15,957 bases of DNA from Sulfuricurvum sp. (GCA_024635855.1 JAGXHZ010000082.1:1-15957), one strand, 5' to 3'. Shown: positions 1 through 8,031, counted from the stretch's first letter. The notes: generated by a model from the sequence alone, not told the origin. Program-made: numbers and translations.

Positions 1-393
1 ATACTTATGATTCTCCTCTTCAATCTGTTTAGCTTGAGTAAGATCTTCATAAATCACCATAAGTTCGCCATTAGAAAGTTTAATTACCTCATTTTTCCGC
101 CATCCACCAATGCGTTCATCCTGATAATAAGCGTCATCAAAGGTTTCATGGGCACCGTGTTCGTAAACCCTCAACAGTACGTCGTAGAGCCCAAACTCTT
201 TAACCCCCGGAAAGACATCGCACAGTTTTTTACCTAACAGAGCTTCTTTTTTAAGCCCTTCAGTTTTTTCCGCCTGTTTATTGACGTCAATGAAGATAAA
301 GTCACTGCCATCATACCGATAAACAACGATATTGAGAGGGATAAAATCGATGGGTATTTGATAATGTGAAGAATCAAATTGCTTGATAGTCAT
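1..393 (-). CDS. PAS-domain protein, 3' end cut off by the window edge
   Basis: An open frame runs from an ATG at 393 to the left edge without a stop, giving 131 visible residues. The middle reads as a PAS fold: a stretch with IVVYRYDGSDFIFIDVNKQA, then a helical part (EKTEGLKKEALLGKKL) and the DVFPGVKEFGLYDVLLRVYE segment common in PAS sensors that precede kinase or GGDEF modules. The visible end (IEEENHKY) looks like the start of a signalling helix. The output domain lies outside the window, so kinase, cyclase or chemotaxis output cannot be told apart. A GGA 8 nt before the ATG can serve as ribosome binding site. It follows the PAS gene at 464-985 in the same direction after about 70 bp. 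PAS identity is fairly sure; the ligand is unknown. Confidence 0.75.
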   Translation of the reverse strand, partial: MTIKQFDSSHYQIPIDFIPLNIVVYRYDGSDFIFIDVNKQAEKTEGLKKEALLGKKLCDVFPGVKEFGLYDVLLRVYEHGAHETFDDAYYQDERIGGWRKNEVIKLSNGELMVIYEDLTQAKQIEEENHKY

Positions 394-463
394 TGATATG
401 TCCAAAAAATAGGTTAGTTGGTTATTTTAGCTTAATTTCATCGTATTTATTTTAAACACCAAT

Positions 464-985
464 TTAAAGCTGACCGATGAGCTGTTTGACAATTTCTTGG
501 TAGGTAATACCTTGCTGCTCCGCATGCTCACGGATTTTACGCCATTCTGTTTGTGAAAGATTGATTGTAAATGTGACCTCACCATCTTCTGCTTTGCGAA
601 TCATTGCGTACTTTTTATCCATCTCTTGGCGTTTAGTAGGAGCTACATATACTCGACTGGATTTAAATCCTATCATTTTCCCATTTTCAGACAAGGGGAC
701 AATCGTTGCAAGAACCCAGTAATAACCACCATCTTTACGAAGGTTTTTAACAATACCCTGCCACTCTTTTCCACTGAGGATAGTATCCCACATCTGTTTG
801 AAAATGGAGCGTGGCATATCGGGATGACGAACGATATTATGCGGTTTTCCTATCAGCTCTTCCGCCCGATAACCGCACATATGTGCGAAAGTATCATTGG
901 CATAAGTAATTTTGCCATTGAGATCCGTTCGTGATAATATAAGTTTCCCTTGCGGAATCTCTGCTTCAAATGGAATTATGTTCAC
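464..985 (-). CDS. Aer-type PAS protein with a C-terminal ribbon-helix-helix-like domain
   Basis: This is a 173-residue soluble protein. Residues about 10-115 form an Aer/CetB-type PAS domain with the signature [12 protein letters not shown] (47-58), followed by KQMWDTILSGKEWQGIVKN and YYWV. In Aer, this PAS type binds FAD and reports redox state. A short linker follows, and residues 137-173 look like a ribbon-helix-helix (CopG/Arc-type) DNA-binding unit: a strand (VTFTINLS), a first helix (QTEWRKIREHAEQQG) and a second helix beginning ITYQEIVKQLI. The GITYQ turn resembles the GIPYQ turn of CopG-family antitoxins. The start is GTG, preceded by AAGG about 8 nt upstream; the next internal ATG would remove part of the PAS core. 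PAS is clear. The DNA-binding tail is inferred from pattern alone. No chemotaxis output domain is present, so it may be a redox-responsive repressor or a free PAS adaptor. Confidence 0.82.
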   Translation of the reverse strand: MNIIPFEAEIPQGKLILSRTDLNGKITYANDTFAHMCGYRAEELIGKPHNIVRHPDMPRSIFKQMWDTILSGKEWQGIVKNLRKDGGYYWVLATIVPLSENGKMIGFKSSRVYVAPTKRQEMDKKYAMIRKAEDGEVTFTINLSQTEWRKIREHAEQQGITYQEIVKQLIGQL

Positions 986-1049
986 TTTAGTACCTTTATA
1001 AAATAACTATTCGTGCTGATAAAATTAAAATTGATATTAATAACCCATT

Positions 1050-1055
1050 ATTATA
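1050..1055 (-). promoter_or_regulatory. candidate -10 box of the PAS/RHH gene
   Basis: A perfect TATAAT lies on the minus strand about 65 bp before the GTG start of the downstream gene, in a very A+T-rich spacer (986-1086). No good -35 hexamer is visible, which is common in Campylobacterota. The site is predicted by pattern only. Confidence 0.35.
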
Positions 1056-1064
1056 AGAATAAAC

Positions 1065-1082
1065 AATCACATAATAATCACA
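1065..1082 (-). repeat. direct heptamer repeat, possible operator
   Basis: The minus strand carries TGTGATT twice (1076-1082 and 1065-1071), 11 bp apart centre to centre, which is about one DNA turn. The pair sits 10-27 bp upstream of the candidate -10 box at 1050-1055, where a repressor would overlap the -35 region. Ribbon-helix-helix proteins often bind helically phased short repeats, so autoregulation by the adjacent gene is possible. In such A+T-rich DNA a chance repeat is also plausible. Confidence 0.3.
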
Positions 1083-1086
1083 ATTC

Positions 1087-3687
1087 CTATTTTTGAAGGA
1101 TTTTAGCAATAATCTCATAAACATTATTGGAAATATTCGAATGATTTTTAATCCGCTCCAGTTCAATCCCCATTTTGGCTTTGCTCAATGGGGAGAGTTT
1201 CCCGTAACTTTTAAACGCTCCTGCTAGCCCTGAAGCTATTTGAGGATTGAAGGCGTCTATTTCAATCACTTTATCCGCAACAAATGTATACCCTTCTCCT
1301 GAAACATGATGAAACGCAACGGCATTTCGCGAAAAGCTTCCGATGAGTGAACGTACCAAATTTGGGACTTTCATATCGTAGGCAGCGTTGTTTTGTAAGG
1401 CAATAACACGCTCTAGCGTCCCCTCTCGTCGTGAAGACGAAAGAAGGGAAAAATATTTGTTCATTACCAAGGTTTCATGAGAATGTTTTTGATAAAAATC
1501 GCTTAATGCCTCAAGCGCCAACTGCGGAGCATGATTTTCGAGTAAATCCAATGCAGCTAAACGACTCGTCATATTAACCGATTCATTGTAATGCATTGTG
1601 CATATTTTGGAAATAGATTCATCTCCAAGACTCATAAGAAGTCCAAGATAACGATTTTTAAGCGCCCGTGACGCCATGCTTGGTGCGTCTATCTCGCCGT
1701 TAAACGGTTCATACAGGGTTTCCATCAAAGGGATAAGTTTCTCTTTGTAGTGTAATGCCAAATGTTTTTTAAGTGTTTCAAGCGCCGCATGAATCGCATC
1801 AACGTCCAAAATCTCTTGACGCTGCATCATCGTGCTAATGCTAGGTAATCCTAGGAGCTGTGCTTTAAACATCGGCTCCAACGATGCATCAGACAAAATC
1901 ACTCCGTACGCTTTTACAAATTGTGGATCAATAGATTCGCCCTTCATCATTTTTTCGATGGTTTCCATCCCGAAAACCTGTGACGCTTCATAGCCTACAA
2001 ATCCATCATTGTCCATCGCCATCAAAAAGGGGTAATCCAATTCTTCACACTCTATTTTCACCGGAGTGCTAAAATGACGATTAAGAGAGAGTTTTGGAGC
2101 TTCATAGACCTCATCAAAAATAATCTCCGTACTTGCTTGATCAATCCACACGACCCCCGCATGAATCATCATTGCATTGGCACTTTTGAGCGGTATATCC
2201 CCACCCAAACTGTCTAACAACCCAAGTGCCAAAGGAAACGCATACGGCAATTGCTCACGCCCTTGGGTGTCTTTTGGGATGCTTTGCGTGATGTTCAGTG
2301 TCATGGTTTGTTCGACGGCATCGTAACAACTCGAAATTTTGAGAGTTGGAGTACGCTCTTGTGAATACCATCGTTTAAACTGGGTTAAATCCAGAGGACT
2401 TTGCGTTTGCATCGCCCATAAAAACTCCTCTGTTCCTACGGCTTGACCATCAAAGCGTTCAAAATAGGTGTCCATAGCCAGACGGAATTTCTCGTACCCC
2501 AACAGCGTATACAGCATCCGAATCACTTCGGCACCTTTTTCATAAATGGTTGCCGTATAAAAGTTGTTGATCTCGATAAAGTGATCGGGTTTGATGGGAT
2601 GGGCAGTGGGACCCGCATCTTCGACAAACTGCCGCTCGCGAAGTGATTGAACATCATCAATACGCCCAATGAGCTGCGAGTTCATATCGGCGCTGAAACA
2701 TTGGTCTCTAAAGACCGTCAGACCTTCTTTGAGCGTCAGCTCAAACCAGTTTCGGCACGTAATACGGTTTCCCGTCCAGTTGTGAAAATACTCATGGGCG
2801 ATAACGCTCTCAATCCCCATAAAATCAGCGTCGGTTGCACTGTTCTCATCGGCTAAGACATAGTGGGAGTTAAAGATATTCAACCCCTTATTTTCCATGG
2901 CTCCCATGTTAAAACTGTCCACGGCAACAATGTTGTAGACGCTTAAATCGTACTCACGTCCATAGGTTTCTTCATCCCATGTCATCGCTTTTTTCAAACT
3001 GCGCATGGCGTGATGGCATTTTTCTTCATTTCCACGGTCACAGTAGATCGCCAAATCAACTTTTTTGCCGCTCATCGTGATAAATGTATCGTGAATACTC
3101 CCCAAATCACCCGCAACAAGAGCAAAAAGGTAGGAAGGTTTAGGGATAGGATCTTCCCAAATCGCAAGATGTTTTCCATTTTCCAGCGTTGCGGTTCCTA
3201 CGAGATTTCCATTTCCCAGCAATATCGGGCACAGTGCTTGATTGGCGATGATTTTGGTGGTAAAACGAGTCATTACGTCGGGTCGATCGATGAAGTAGGT
3301 GATACGGCGGAACCCTTCGGGCTCGTTTTGAGTGCACCAAATACCGCCTGAGCGATACAAACCCTCTAATGCAGTGTTATCATCGGGATAAAGGCGGGTA
3401 ATGACGCGGATTCGTGCTTCGTCGGCATCGAGAGGGAGGAGTATGGCATTTTCTTCTTTGACGTACATCTCTTCGCTAAAGAGTTCATCATTGACCCATA
3501 AAAGCTCAATGTCCATCATCTCGCCATCCAAACGTAGCTCTTTGGCATCAGGATTTTGGCGTTTGATTTCCATGACATTATCAACACGCGTAGAACCGTT
3601 GTCAATAATAAATTCTAGGAGGCACGATGTAATCGTGTAATCACTGGGTTTGTAGTCGTTAAAATAAATAAGTTGTGGAAGTTGCAT
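1087..3687 (-). CDS. pepN: Aminopeptidase N (M1 family zinc metallopeptidase)
   Basis: PepN is a cytoplasmic zinc exopeptidase that removes N-terminal residues from peptides during protein turnover. From the ATG at 3687 the protein is 866 residues, close to the 870 of E. coli PepN. The substrate-binding motif GAMEN is at 262-266, the zinc motif HEYFH at 298-302, and the third zinc ligand, a Glu in LKEGLT, at 321. These positions match E. coli PepN to within one residue. An in-frame ATG at 3714 would add nine residues but has no ribosome binding site and overlaps a TATTAT that may be the promoter. The ATG at 3687 has GGGA about 6 nt upstream. There is no signal peptide. It appears to be a single-gene unit with no functional link to its neighbours, and all key residues are present. 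Confidence 0.96.
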   Translation of the reverse strand: MQLPQLIYFNDYKPSDYTITSCLLEFIIDNGSTRVDNVMEIKRQNPDAKELRLDGEMMDIELLWVNDELFSEEMYVKEENAILLPLDADEARIRVITRLYPDDNTALEGLYRSGGIWCTQNEPEGFRRITYFIDRPDVMTRFTTKIIANQALCPILLGNGNLVGTATLENGKHLAIWEDPIPKPSYLFALVAGDLGSIHDTFITMSGKKVDLAIYCDRGNEEKCHHAMRSLKKAMTWDEETYGREYDLSVYNIVAVDSFNMGAMENKGLNIFNSHYVLADENSATDADFMGIESVIAHEYFHNWTGNRITCRNWFELTLKEGLTVFRDQCFSADMNSQLIGRIDDVQSLRERQFVEDAGPTAHPIKPDHFIEINNFYTATIYEKGAEVIRMLYTLLGYEKFRLAMDTYFERFDGQAVGTEEFLWAMQTQSPLDLTQFKRWYSQERTPTLKISSCYDAVEQTMTLNITQSIPKDTQGREQLPYAFPLALGLLDSLGGDIPLKSANAMMIHAGVVWIDQASTEIIFDEVYEAPKLSLNRHFSTPVKIECEELDYPFLMAMDNDGFVGYEASQVFGMETIEKMMKGESIDPQFVKAYGVILSDASLEPMFKAQLLGLPSISTMMQRQEILDVDAIHAALETLKKHLALHYKEKLIPLMETLYEPFNGEIDAPSMASRALKNRYLGLLMSLGDESISKICTMHYNESVNMTSRLAALDLLENHAPQLALEALSDFYQKHSHETLVMNKYFSLLSSSRREGTLERVIALQNNAAYDMKVPNLVRSLIGSFSRNAVAFHHVSGEGYTFVADKVIEIDAFNPQIASGLAGAFKSYGKLSPLSKAKMGIELERIKNHSNISNNVYEIIAKILQK

Positions 3688-3714
3688 AAAGAATCCCGAT
3701 AAATAATTTTGCAT

Positions 3715-3720
3715 ATAATA
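3715..3720 (-). promoter_or_regulatory. candidate -10 box of pepN
   Basis: TATTAT on the minus strand, preceded by a T-rich run (the A8 at 3723-3730 read on the other strand), lies 27 bp before the preferred pepN ATG at 3687. A T-rich stretch in place of a -35 box is typical of sigma-70 promoters in Campylobacterota. This is a pattern-based call. Confidence 0.3.
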
Positions 3721-3752
3721 CTAAAAAAAAGGGAAAGACGTGCAGTGAATTG

Positions 3753-3776
3753 GCATCCCTTAATTAAAAGAGATGC
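3753..3776 (-). terminator. hairpin just after the cetA-like stop
   Basis: As RNA from the minus strand, GCATCTCTT and AAGGGATGC form a 9-bp stem with one G-U pair around a six-base loop. The hairpin begins 12 bp after the stop of the MCP gene. A T8 run follows only about 22 nt later rather than directly, so it is not a textbook intrinsic terminator. It could instead stabilise the mRNA 3' end. Confidence 0.4.
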
Positions 3777-3787
3777 ACTAAAACTCG

Positions 3788-4897
3788 TTAACTCATAGAA
3801 TCCATAGAGACAAGAAGTTCATCCATTTTTTTATCAACGGTTCCGACATAATCGGTCAAATTCATCATCTCATCCATATTTTGGTTCAATGACTCGCTGT
3901 TATCGTTGATCGCTTGAATCAATACGTTAATCGTTGCAGAGATTTCGGCAAGACTTTTTTGGGTACGTTCGGCAAGTTTTCGCACCTCATCCGCAACAAC
4001 CGCAAATCCGCGTCCATGTTCACCAGCACGTGCAGCTTCGATGGCAGCGTTCAATGCAAGCAGATTCGTTTGATCGGCGATATCTCCGATGGTTACCAAA
4101 ATCGCTTTGGTCTCTTGAGCATTTCCAACTAGTGCTTGGAGATTTCCGGAAAGCTCATGCTCTTTACCGGCAACACGCTGTATACGCTCTACGGTAGAGT
4201 TAATCATCCCGTTAAGCTCAACGAATTTCGTCGATCTTAGATTTTCAATGGTCGCTTTTAGATGTTTGGTGTTATTATCAAGCACCTCTTTAGCTTCATT
4301 GTTTTGGTGCTCCATGGATTCCAATGCTATTCCAAGATCATTAATTTTGGAGAGCATTTTGCCCATTTTGCCATCAACATTGATCGACGCACGTTTGCTA
4401 AAATGTCCCTCACTAAGATCCTCTAAAACACGGATAGCCGTGTCTAAATTCGCCTCAGTTGCAACCAGCATATTATTCATGGTCTTTCGAAGTAAATGAA
4501 CATGAGGAGTTTTAGAGTCACTCCCTACCCTGCACGCATAATGTCCTTGACGTACCTTATCGGCTAAGAGAACCATCTCCCCTGCGACAAGGCTATCTTG
4601 CAACAGCATCTCTTCGTGCGCACTCGCCAATGCATTTAATTTCGCTTCCGTACTTCCCGGTTCTCCAACCATTTTTGGAATACGATTGCGTTTAAACTGC
4701 ATCAATTGTAAAAATGCATCCAATTGAGCATTAATTTTTAATTCACCCTCATTGGTTGAACTAATCAGCCATATAGCCGTTATAAGAGTAACAATAAGTG
4801 CTCCGATAAGAGCACTGACACTTTGCGTCAAAAGCCCTATTAACACACCCAGTGCAGATAAAATGACCAAAATAGTTATTTTCATTGAATTGTTCAT
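3788..4897 (-). CDS. cetA: CetA-like methyl-accepting chemotaxis transducer without a sensor domain
   Basis: This is a 369-residue membrane chemoreceptor. Two hydrophobic segments (about 6-24 and 28-47) form a hairpin with almost no periplasmic loop, so it cannot sense external ligands itself. Two HAMP-like units follow, at about 108-145 ([12 protein letters not shown]) and 155-193 ([12 protein letters not shown]). The signalling domain carries the highly conserved tip (about 270-312: [20 protein letters not shown], then [17 protein letters not shown]) that contacts CheW and CheA. The flanking helices are short and no C-terminal CheR/CheB-binding pentapeptide is seen. The gene begins 10 bp after a PAS-only gene, with GGGAG as ribosome binding site. 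This matches the Campylobacter jejuni CetA/CetB system, in which a membrane transducer and a separate PAS protein together do the job of Aer in energy taxis. The family is certain; the CetA name rests on arrangement. Confidence 0.85.
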   Translation of the reverse strand: MNNSMKITILVILSALGVLIGLLTQSVSALIGALIVTLITAIWLISSTNEGELKINAQLDAFLQLMQFKRNRIPKMVGEPGSTEAKLNALASAHEEMLLQDSLVAGEMVLLADKVRQGHYACRVGSDSKTPHVHLLRKTMNNMLVATEANLDTAIRVLEDLSEGHFSKRASINVDGKMGKMLSKINDLGIALESMEHQNNEAKEVLDNNTKHLKATIENLRSTKFVELNGMINSTVERIQRVAGKEHELSGNLQALVGNAQETKAILVTIGDIADQTNLLALNAAIEAARAGEHGRGFAVVADEVRKLAERTQKSLAEISATINVLIQAINDNSESLNQNMDEMMNLTDYVGTVDKKMDELLVSMDSMS

Positions 4898-4907
4898 GTT
4901 ATCTCCC

Positions 4908-5294
4908 TTAACTCATCGTTTTATACAAACGAGTTGCTTCGGCGATTTCATCCGTAGAAGCTTTGCGACGACATGACAAAAATCCGCAATTCCCATTATC
5001 GCACGCAATATTGGGATATACGGTAGCATACACCCAATAGTATCCTCCGCTTTTGGTCGAATTTTTAACGTAACCGGTCCATACTTTACCGCTTTTTATC
5101 GTGTCCCATAAATCTTTGAATGCCGCTTTAGGCATATCGCGATGACGAACAATATTATGAGGTTTTCCAACCAACTCATCCAGTGTATACCCTGCAATTT
5201 TACAAAAATCTTCGTTTGCAAAAAGGATTTTTCCCTTTTCATCGGTTTGTGATACCAAAAAATCGGTATCTTTTAATACATGTTCTGAACTCAT
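4908..5294 (-). CDS. cetB: CetB-like PAS redox sensor for energy taxis
   Basis: This 128-residue soluble protein consists of one Aer-type PAS domain. Motifs in order are [53 protein letters not shown] and [12 protein letters not shown]. The PHNIVRH signature is shared with Aer and CetB, whose PAS domains bind FAD and read redox or respiratory state. It lacks membrane and signalling segments, which are supplied by the transducer gene 10 bp downstream, so the pair works as a split Aer. Near the C-terminus, where Aer-type PAS domains usually have a plain strand, this protein has [11 protein letters not shown]: three cysteines each four residues apart. They could be a disulfide switch or bind a metal, which is an inference. 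The ATG is preceded by GGGG about 5 nt upstream. Confidence 0.85.
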   Translation of the reverse strand: MSSEHVLKDTDFLVSQTDEKGKILFANEDFCKIAGYTLDELVGKPHNIVRHRDMPKAAFKDLWDTIKSGKVWTGYVKNSTKSGGYYWVYATVYPNIACDNGNCGFLSCRRKASTDEIAEATRLYKTMS

Positions 5295-5370
5295 CTTTAC
5301 CCCGTATGTTTTTGTACCTCAATTATTCTCTTTATGATATTGCATAAAACATACTATTTAACTTAAAATG

Positions 5371-5403
5371 ACATATTTATTACAAAAAAATAATAGTTTA
5401 TGT
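5371..5403 (-). repeat. imperfect A+T-rich inverted repeat after the SQR gene
   Basis: ACATA and TATGT flank TATTA and TAATA arms around a T-rich centre. It lies 5-40 bp past the SQR stop and just upstream of the cetB-like promoter region. It could be a weak bidirectional terminator or a regulator site. The stems are nearly all A-T, so support is weak. Confidence 0.25.
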
Positions 5404-5408
5404 TACCT

Positions 5409-6839
5409 TTACATAATTCCGTTGAGCATTAAATAGCGGTACATCGGCTGAAGCATGTACAAATCAAACGCCCACCATACCCATCGCGGTTTTGCCGGAT
5501 CGAGAGGGAAAGAGGGAGCAAGCCCGTCGTAGTTGAACTCTGCCATAATGATTTCACCATACGATGTTTTGAGCGGACAAACGGTGTAGCCGTCGAATTT
5601 CAATGTCGGTTCTTTTTTCTCCATCACTGAAATCAGATTTCCCACGACAATCGGTCCTTGATGGCGTGCACTTCCTCCAGTTTTTCCGACTGGAATACCG
5701 CACACATCTCCGATACCGAAGACATTTTTGTAACGGCGGTGCTGTAATGTCTCACGATCCACTTCGAGCCACCCTTTTGCCGTCCCTTTTTGCCATCCAA
5801 GCTGTGAGTTAGCCACCGCATCCACCGCACCCATTGGCGGCGTGATATGGATGAAATCGTACTCCATTATGATATCTTCTTCTTTTTCAATCATCTCATA
5901 CTCTTCGAATTCTTTGTCGTACTCCCCTTTCACTTCGTATTTGTGATGGAACGTTGCGAGTTTTTTCTCAGCATCGATGGCGATGAGTTCATGAGAAAAT
6001 TTATTGGTGATATTACCGTAGCCTTCTTGGACTTTATGAAGTGCTGCATCAATCTCAGGAAGACCAAAAAGTTTTTCTCCGGCAGTGGCAAAAGTAAAGT
6101 CTGCCGTTAATTTATCACGTTTGAGGAAATCATCACTGAGATAAAGGATTTTTTGAGGAGCTCCGCCACATTTGAGCGGGGTTGAGGGTTGCGTACAAAT
6201 TACACGAGGTTTAGAGGTTTTTGCTGCTTCATGAAGCGCTTTAAACCATTCATAGGTAATTGTTCCACCTTCGGCTGTTCCAGCTGCCAGATCACTGAGA
6301 TAGACACTGGAAATACCGTTTTTACCGATCATATCCGATGTCAAGCCTGCAATTTTCTCATAATGATACTGTATGCCCGTTGCGACAATGAGGTAATCAT
6401 AGTTAACGACCGTACCGCCTTTGGTTGTAAGCTTGTTGTTATCGGGATCGAACGTTGCGGCTTCGTCTTTGATCCATGTTACATCATCGCCAATGTAGCC
6501 TTTGTTGTCAAAAATAATATCTTCAGGAGCATATTCACCCGCCGCAACAAAGATTTGTCCCGGTTGGTAGACATGTTTTTCATTGGGAGCGATAATCGTA
6601 ATATCAGGCTTTGACAAAGCACGACGAAGACGAGCAAGAGCCATCAATGCACCCGCTCCGCCTCCGACGATAACGATTTTTCCCACCGCATTCGAAGAAG
6701 AAGCCGATAATGTTGCAGGAGCGGCAGCCCCAGCCAATACGGATGCGGTAACGGGTGAGAGTGCCATCATTTTTAGGGCATCGCGTCGTGAAAGACCTTT
6801 GTGTGCTTGTAACTTTTTTATTAAATCCTGATGATCCAT
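5409..6839 (-). CDS. sqr: Sulfide:quinone oxidoreductase with Tat signal
   Basis: SQR is a membrane-associated FAD enzyme that oxidises sulfide to polysulfide or sulfur and passes the electrons to quinone. The protein is 476 residues from the ATG at 6839, which has GGAG 6 nt upstream; an in-frame TTG at 6845 lacks that spacing. Residues 17-24 (SRRDALKM) plus an Ala-rich stretch form a twin-arginine export signal. The FAD-binding VIVGGGAGAL follows at about 56-65. Cys224 in PLKCGGAPQK and Cys421 in YTVCPLKT align by eye with the redox cysteine pair of human SQOR, suggesting a type II-like enzyme. Two further cysteines are at 215 and 380 (GDVCGIP). ITPPM and LQHRRYKNVFGIGD are family motifs. 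The C-terminus (RWVWWAFDLYMLQPMYRYLM) is aromatic and amphipathic, suited to membrane docking. An acidic insert lies near 305-328. FccB-type flavocytochrome subunits are relatives, but the cysteine contexts favour SQR. Confidence 0.88.
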   Translation of the reverse strand: MDHQDLIKKLQAHKGLSRRDALKMMALSPVTASVLAGAAAPATLSASSSNAVGKIVIVGGGAGALMALARLRRALSKPDITIIAPNEKHVYQPGQIFVAAGEYAPEDIIFDNKGYIGDDVTWIKDEAATFDPDNNKLTTKGGTVVNYDYLIVATGIQYHYEKIAGLTSDMIGKNGISSVYLSDLAAGTAEGGTITYEWFKALHEAAKTSKPRVICTQPSTPLKCGGAPQKILYLSDDFLKRDKLTADFTFATAGEKLFGLPEIDAALHKVQEGYGNITNKFSHELIAIDAEKKLATFHHKYEVKGEYDKEFEEYEMIEKEEDIIMEYDFIHITPPMGAVDAVANSQLGWQKGTAKGWLEVDRETLQHRRYKNVFGIGDVCGIPVGKTGGSARHQGPIVVGNLISVMEKKEPTLKFDGYTVCPLKTSYGEIIMAEFNYDGLAPSFPLDPAKPRWVWWAFDLYMLQPMYRYLMLNGIM

Positions 6840-6854
6840 AATCAACTCCTTTTT

Positions 6855-6893
6855 AACGTTTAGACGTTTATAGGGTTATTATCACCGTGATTA
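6855..6893 (-). promoter_or_regulatory. palindromes in the SQR promoter region
   Basis: The spacer before SQR contains two symmetric elements. AACGT-TTAG-ACGTT (6855-6868) is a perfect inverted repeat close to the ribosome binding site. ATCAC-C-GTGAT (6881-6891) is a perfect 11-bp palindrome. The second overlaps GATAAT (6878-6883 on the minus strand), a possible -10 box, and TATAAA at 6867-6872 is an alternative. This arrangement suits operator control of sulfide oxidation, but the regulator is unknown and no match to a named box was recognised. Confidence 0.4.
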
Positions 6894-6936
6894 GATTAAA
6901 CTCTCTTAAAAGTGAATACATTTTCAGTTTTTTGCA

Positions 6937-7686
6937 CTAAATTTTTACCACACTGGTTTCCCAGCCGTCATATTGCCCGCCGCATTGATGAGAAAGTTCG
7001 ATAAGATGCAAGGTTAACGCATCAATATCGTAGTAAAACGGTTTATCTTGACGGTAAAAACTCATCCCGACCATAGGGTTATTTTCATTTGCTTCGATAA
7101 AGTCTTTGACTTTAAACGATTCGAATTCAATTTGTTTTATATAAGAGTCTCGTTGGTCTATCGTTTCAAAATAGGCTTTGTGTTCAATCGCACGAGGAAG
7201 GTGAAGCGAGTCGCCTTGGACTTTTAGACTATCACAGACTTTGTGGTTTTGAATAATTTGCCACTGAACGGGAGTCGGAAAAAGAAGCTTATGATAGATA
7301 TCCCATTCGCTGTCCATTTTTGAACCGTATTCATAGCTGTAGGTCGAAAACTCTTTCATCGCTGCTTGAACCATATCCGGCCATTCAAAATCGTGTTTGA
7401 GGTAATAGATAAAAGTCATCTCACCGCTGGAAACGATTTTACCGACATAATTTCCGATTCGGTAGCGCAGGGATTCCATCTCGACTTTGTCTTCGATAAA
7501 ACTCAATTGTGCTTCTTCATCTTGCGAAATAAGTCCTTTATCATTCGGGCTTTTCATCGTTATTTTGATAAATCCCATAAAATGCTTATCGTCACTTGGC
7601 AACTCTGCCGAAATACCCACATTCACCAAAACCGACGCGATATTGCCATCGATTGTCTTCATATACAATTCCCAATATTCTTGCAT
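6937..7686 (-). CDS. DUF695 and RraB-like domain protein
   Basis: This is a 249-residue soluble protein without a signal or membrane segment. The N-terminal half (about 1-130: MQEYWELYMKTIDGN, MTFIYYLKHDFEW) resembles DUF695, a family of unknown function. The C-terminal half (about 140-249) resembles the regulator of RNase E activity B (RraB) fold, with LPRAIEHKAYFETIDQRD, GMSFYRQDKP and a closing CGGQYDGWETSVV. Combinations of these two domains occur in hypothetical proteins of many bacteria. It starts 3 bp after the hypA stop, with GGAG as ribosome binding site, so it is very probably the last gene of the hyp transcript. A role in hydrogenase biogenesis or RNA turnover is not shown. Family assignment is from memory of the motifs. 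Confidence 0.75.
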   Translation of the reverse strand: MQEYWELYMKTIDGNIASVLVNVGISAELPSDDKHFMGFIKITMKSPNDKGLISQDEEAQLSFIEDKVEMESLRYRIGNYVGKIVSSGEMTFIYYLKHDFEWPDMVQAAMKEFSTYSYEYGSKMDSEWDIYHKLLFPTPVQWQIIQNHKVCDSLKVQGDSLHLPRAIEHKAYFETIDQRDSYIKQIEFESFKVKDFIEANENNPMVGMSFYRQDKPFYYDIDALTLHLIELSHQCGGQYDGWETSVVKI

Positions 7687-7689
7687 GTT

Positions 7690-8031
7690 CTACTCCATTT
7701 CCAAGGTCATTAAATACATATCTTCACCGTCGATCACTTTGACATCCAAACTTTCACATTGAGGACACTTGTAATAAATCTCATCCAACTCTGTGATCAT
7801 CTTACACTGATTGCACTCGATGGTCAAAGGCTGTACATTAAGAACAAAATCGCACCCGTCACACACGGTCTTCTCTTTAAACGTATTAAACGCAATTTCC
7901 AGTAGATGCGGTTCCACTCCGCTCATCTTTCCGATTTTAACGATAATTTTTTTAACCGATTCGGCTTCATTTTCACGTGCTATATCTTCACACTGCGTTA
8001 ATAACGCTTGAACAATAGAATATTCGTGCAT
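7690..8031 (-). CDS. hypA: HypA hydrogenase nickel-insertion protein
   Basis: HypA delivers nickel, with HypB, to the large subunit of [NiFe] hydrogenase (and to urease in Helicobacter). The protein is 113 residues from the ATG at 8031, starting MHEYSIVQALL. The His next to the initiator Met is the conserved nickel ligand. This requires the 8031 start rather than the longer frame to 8073, which would bury the His at position 16. The zinc site is formed by CNQC and CPQC, and an extra CDGC pair lies upstream of them. The start overlaps the hypX stop by one base (TAATG), so translation is probably coupled. Confidence 0.95.
   Translation of the reverse strand: MHEYSIVQALLTQCEDIARENEAESVKKIIVKIGKMSGVEPHLLEIAFNTFKEKTVCDGCDFVLNVQPLTIECNQCKMITELDEIYYKCPQCESLDVKVIDGEDMYLMTLEME

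Noticed and set aside
3688..3714. Nine-residue N-terminal extension of pepN from the ATG at 3714
   Set aside because: No ribosome binding site precedes it and it borders a likely -10 box; the ATG at 3687 brings catalytic residues into register with E. coli PepN.
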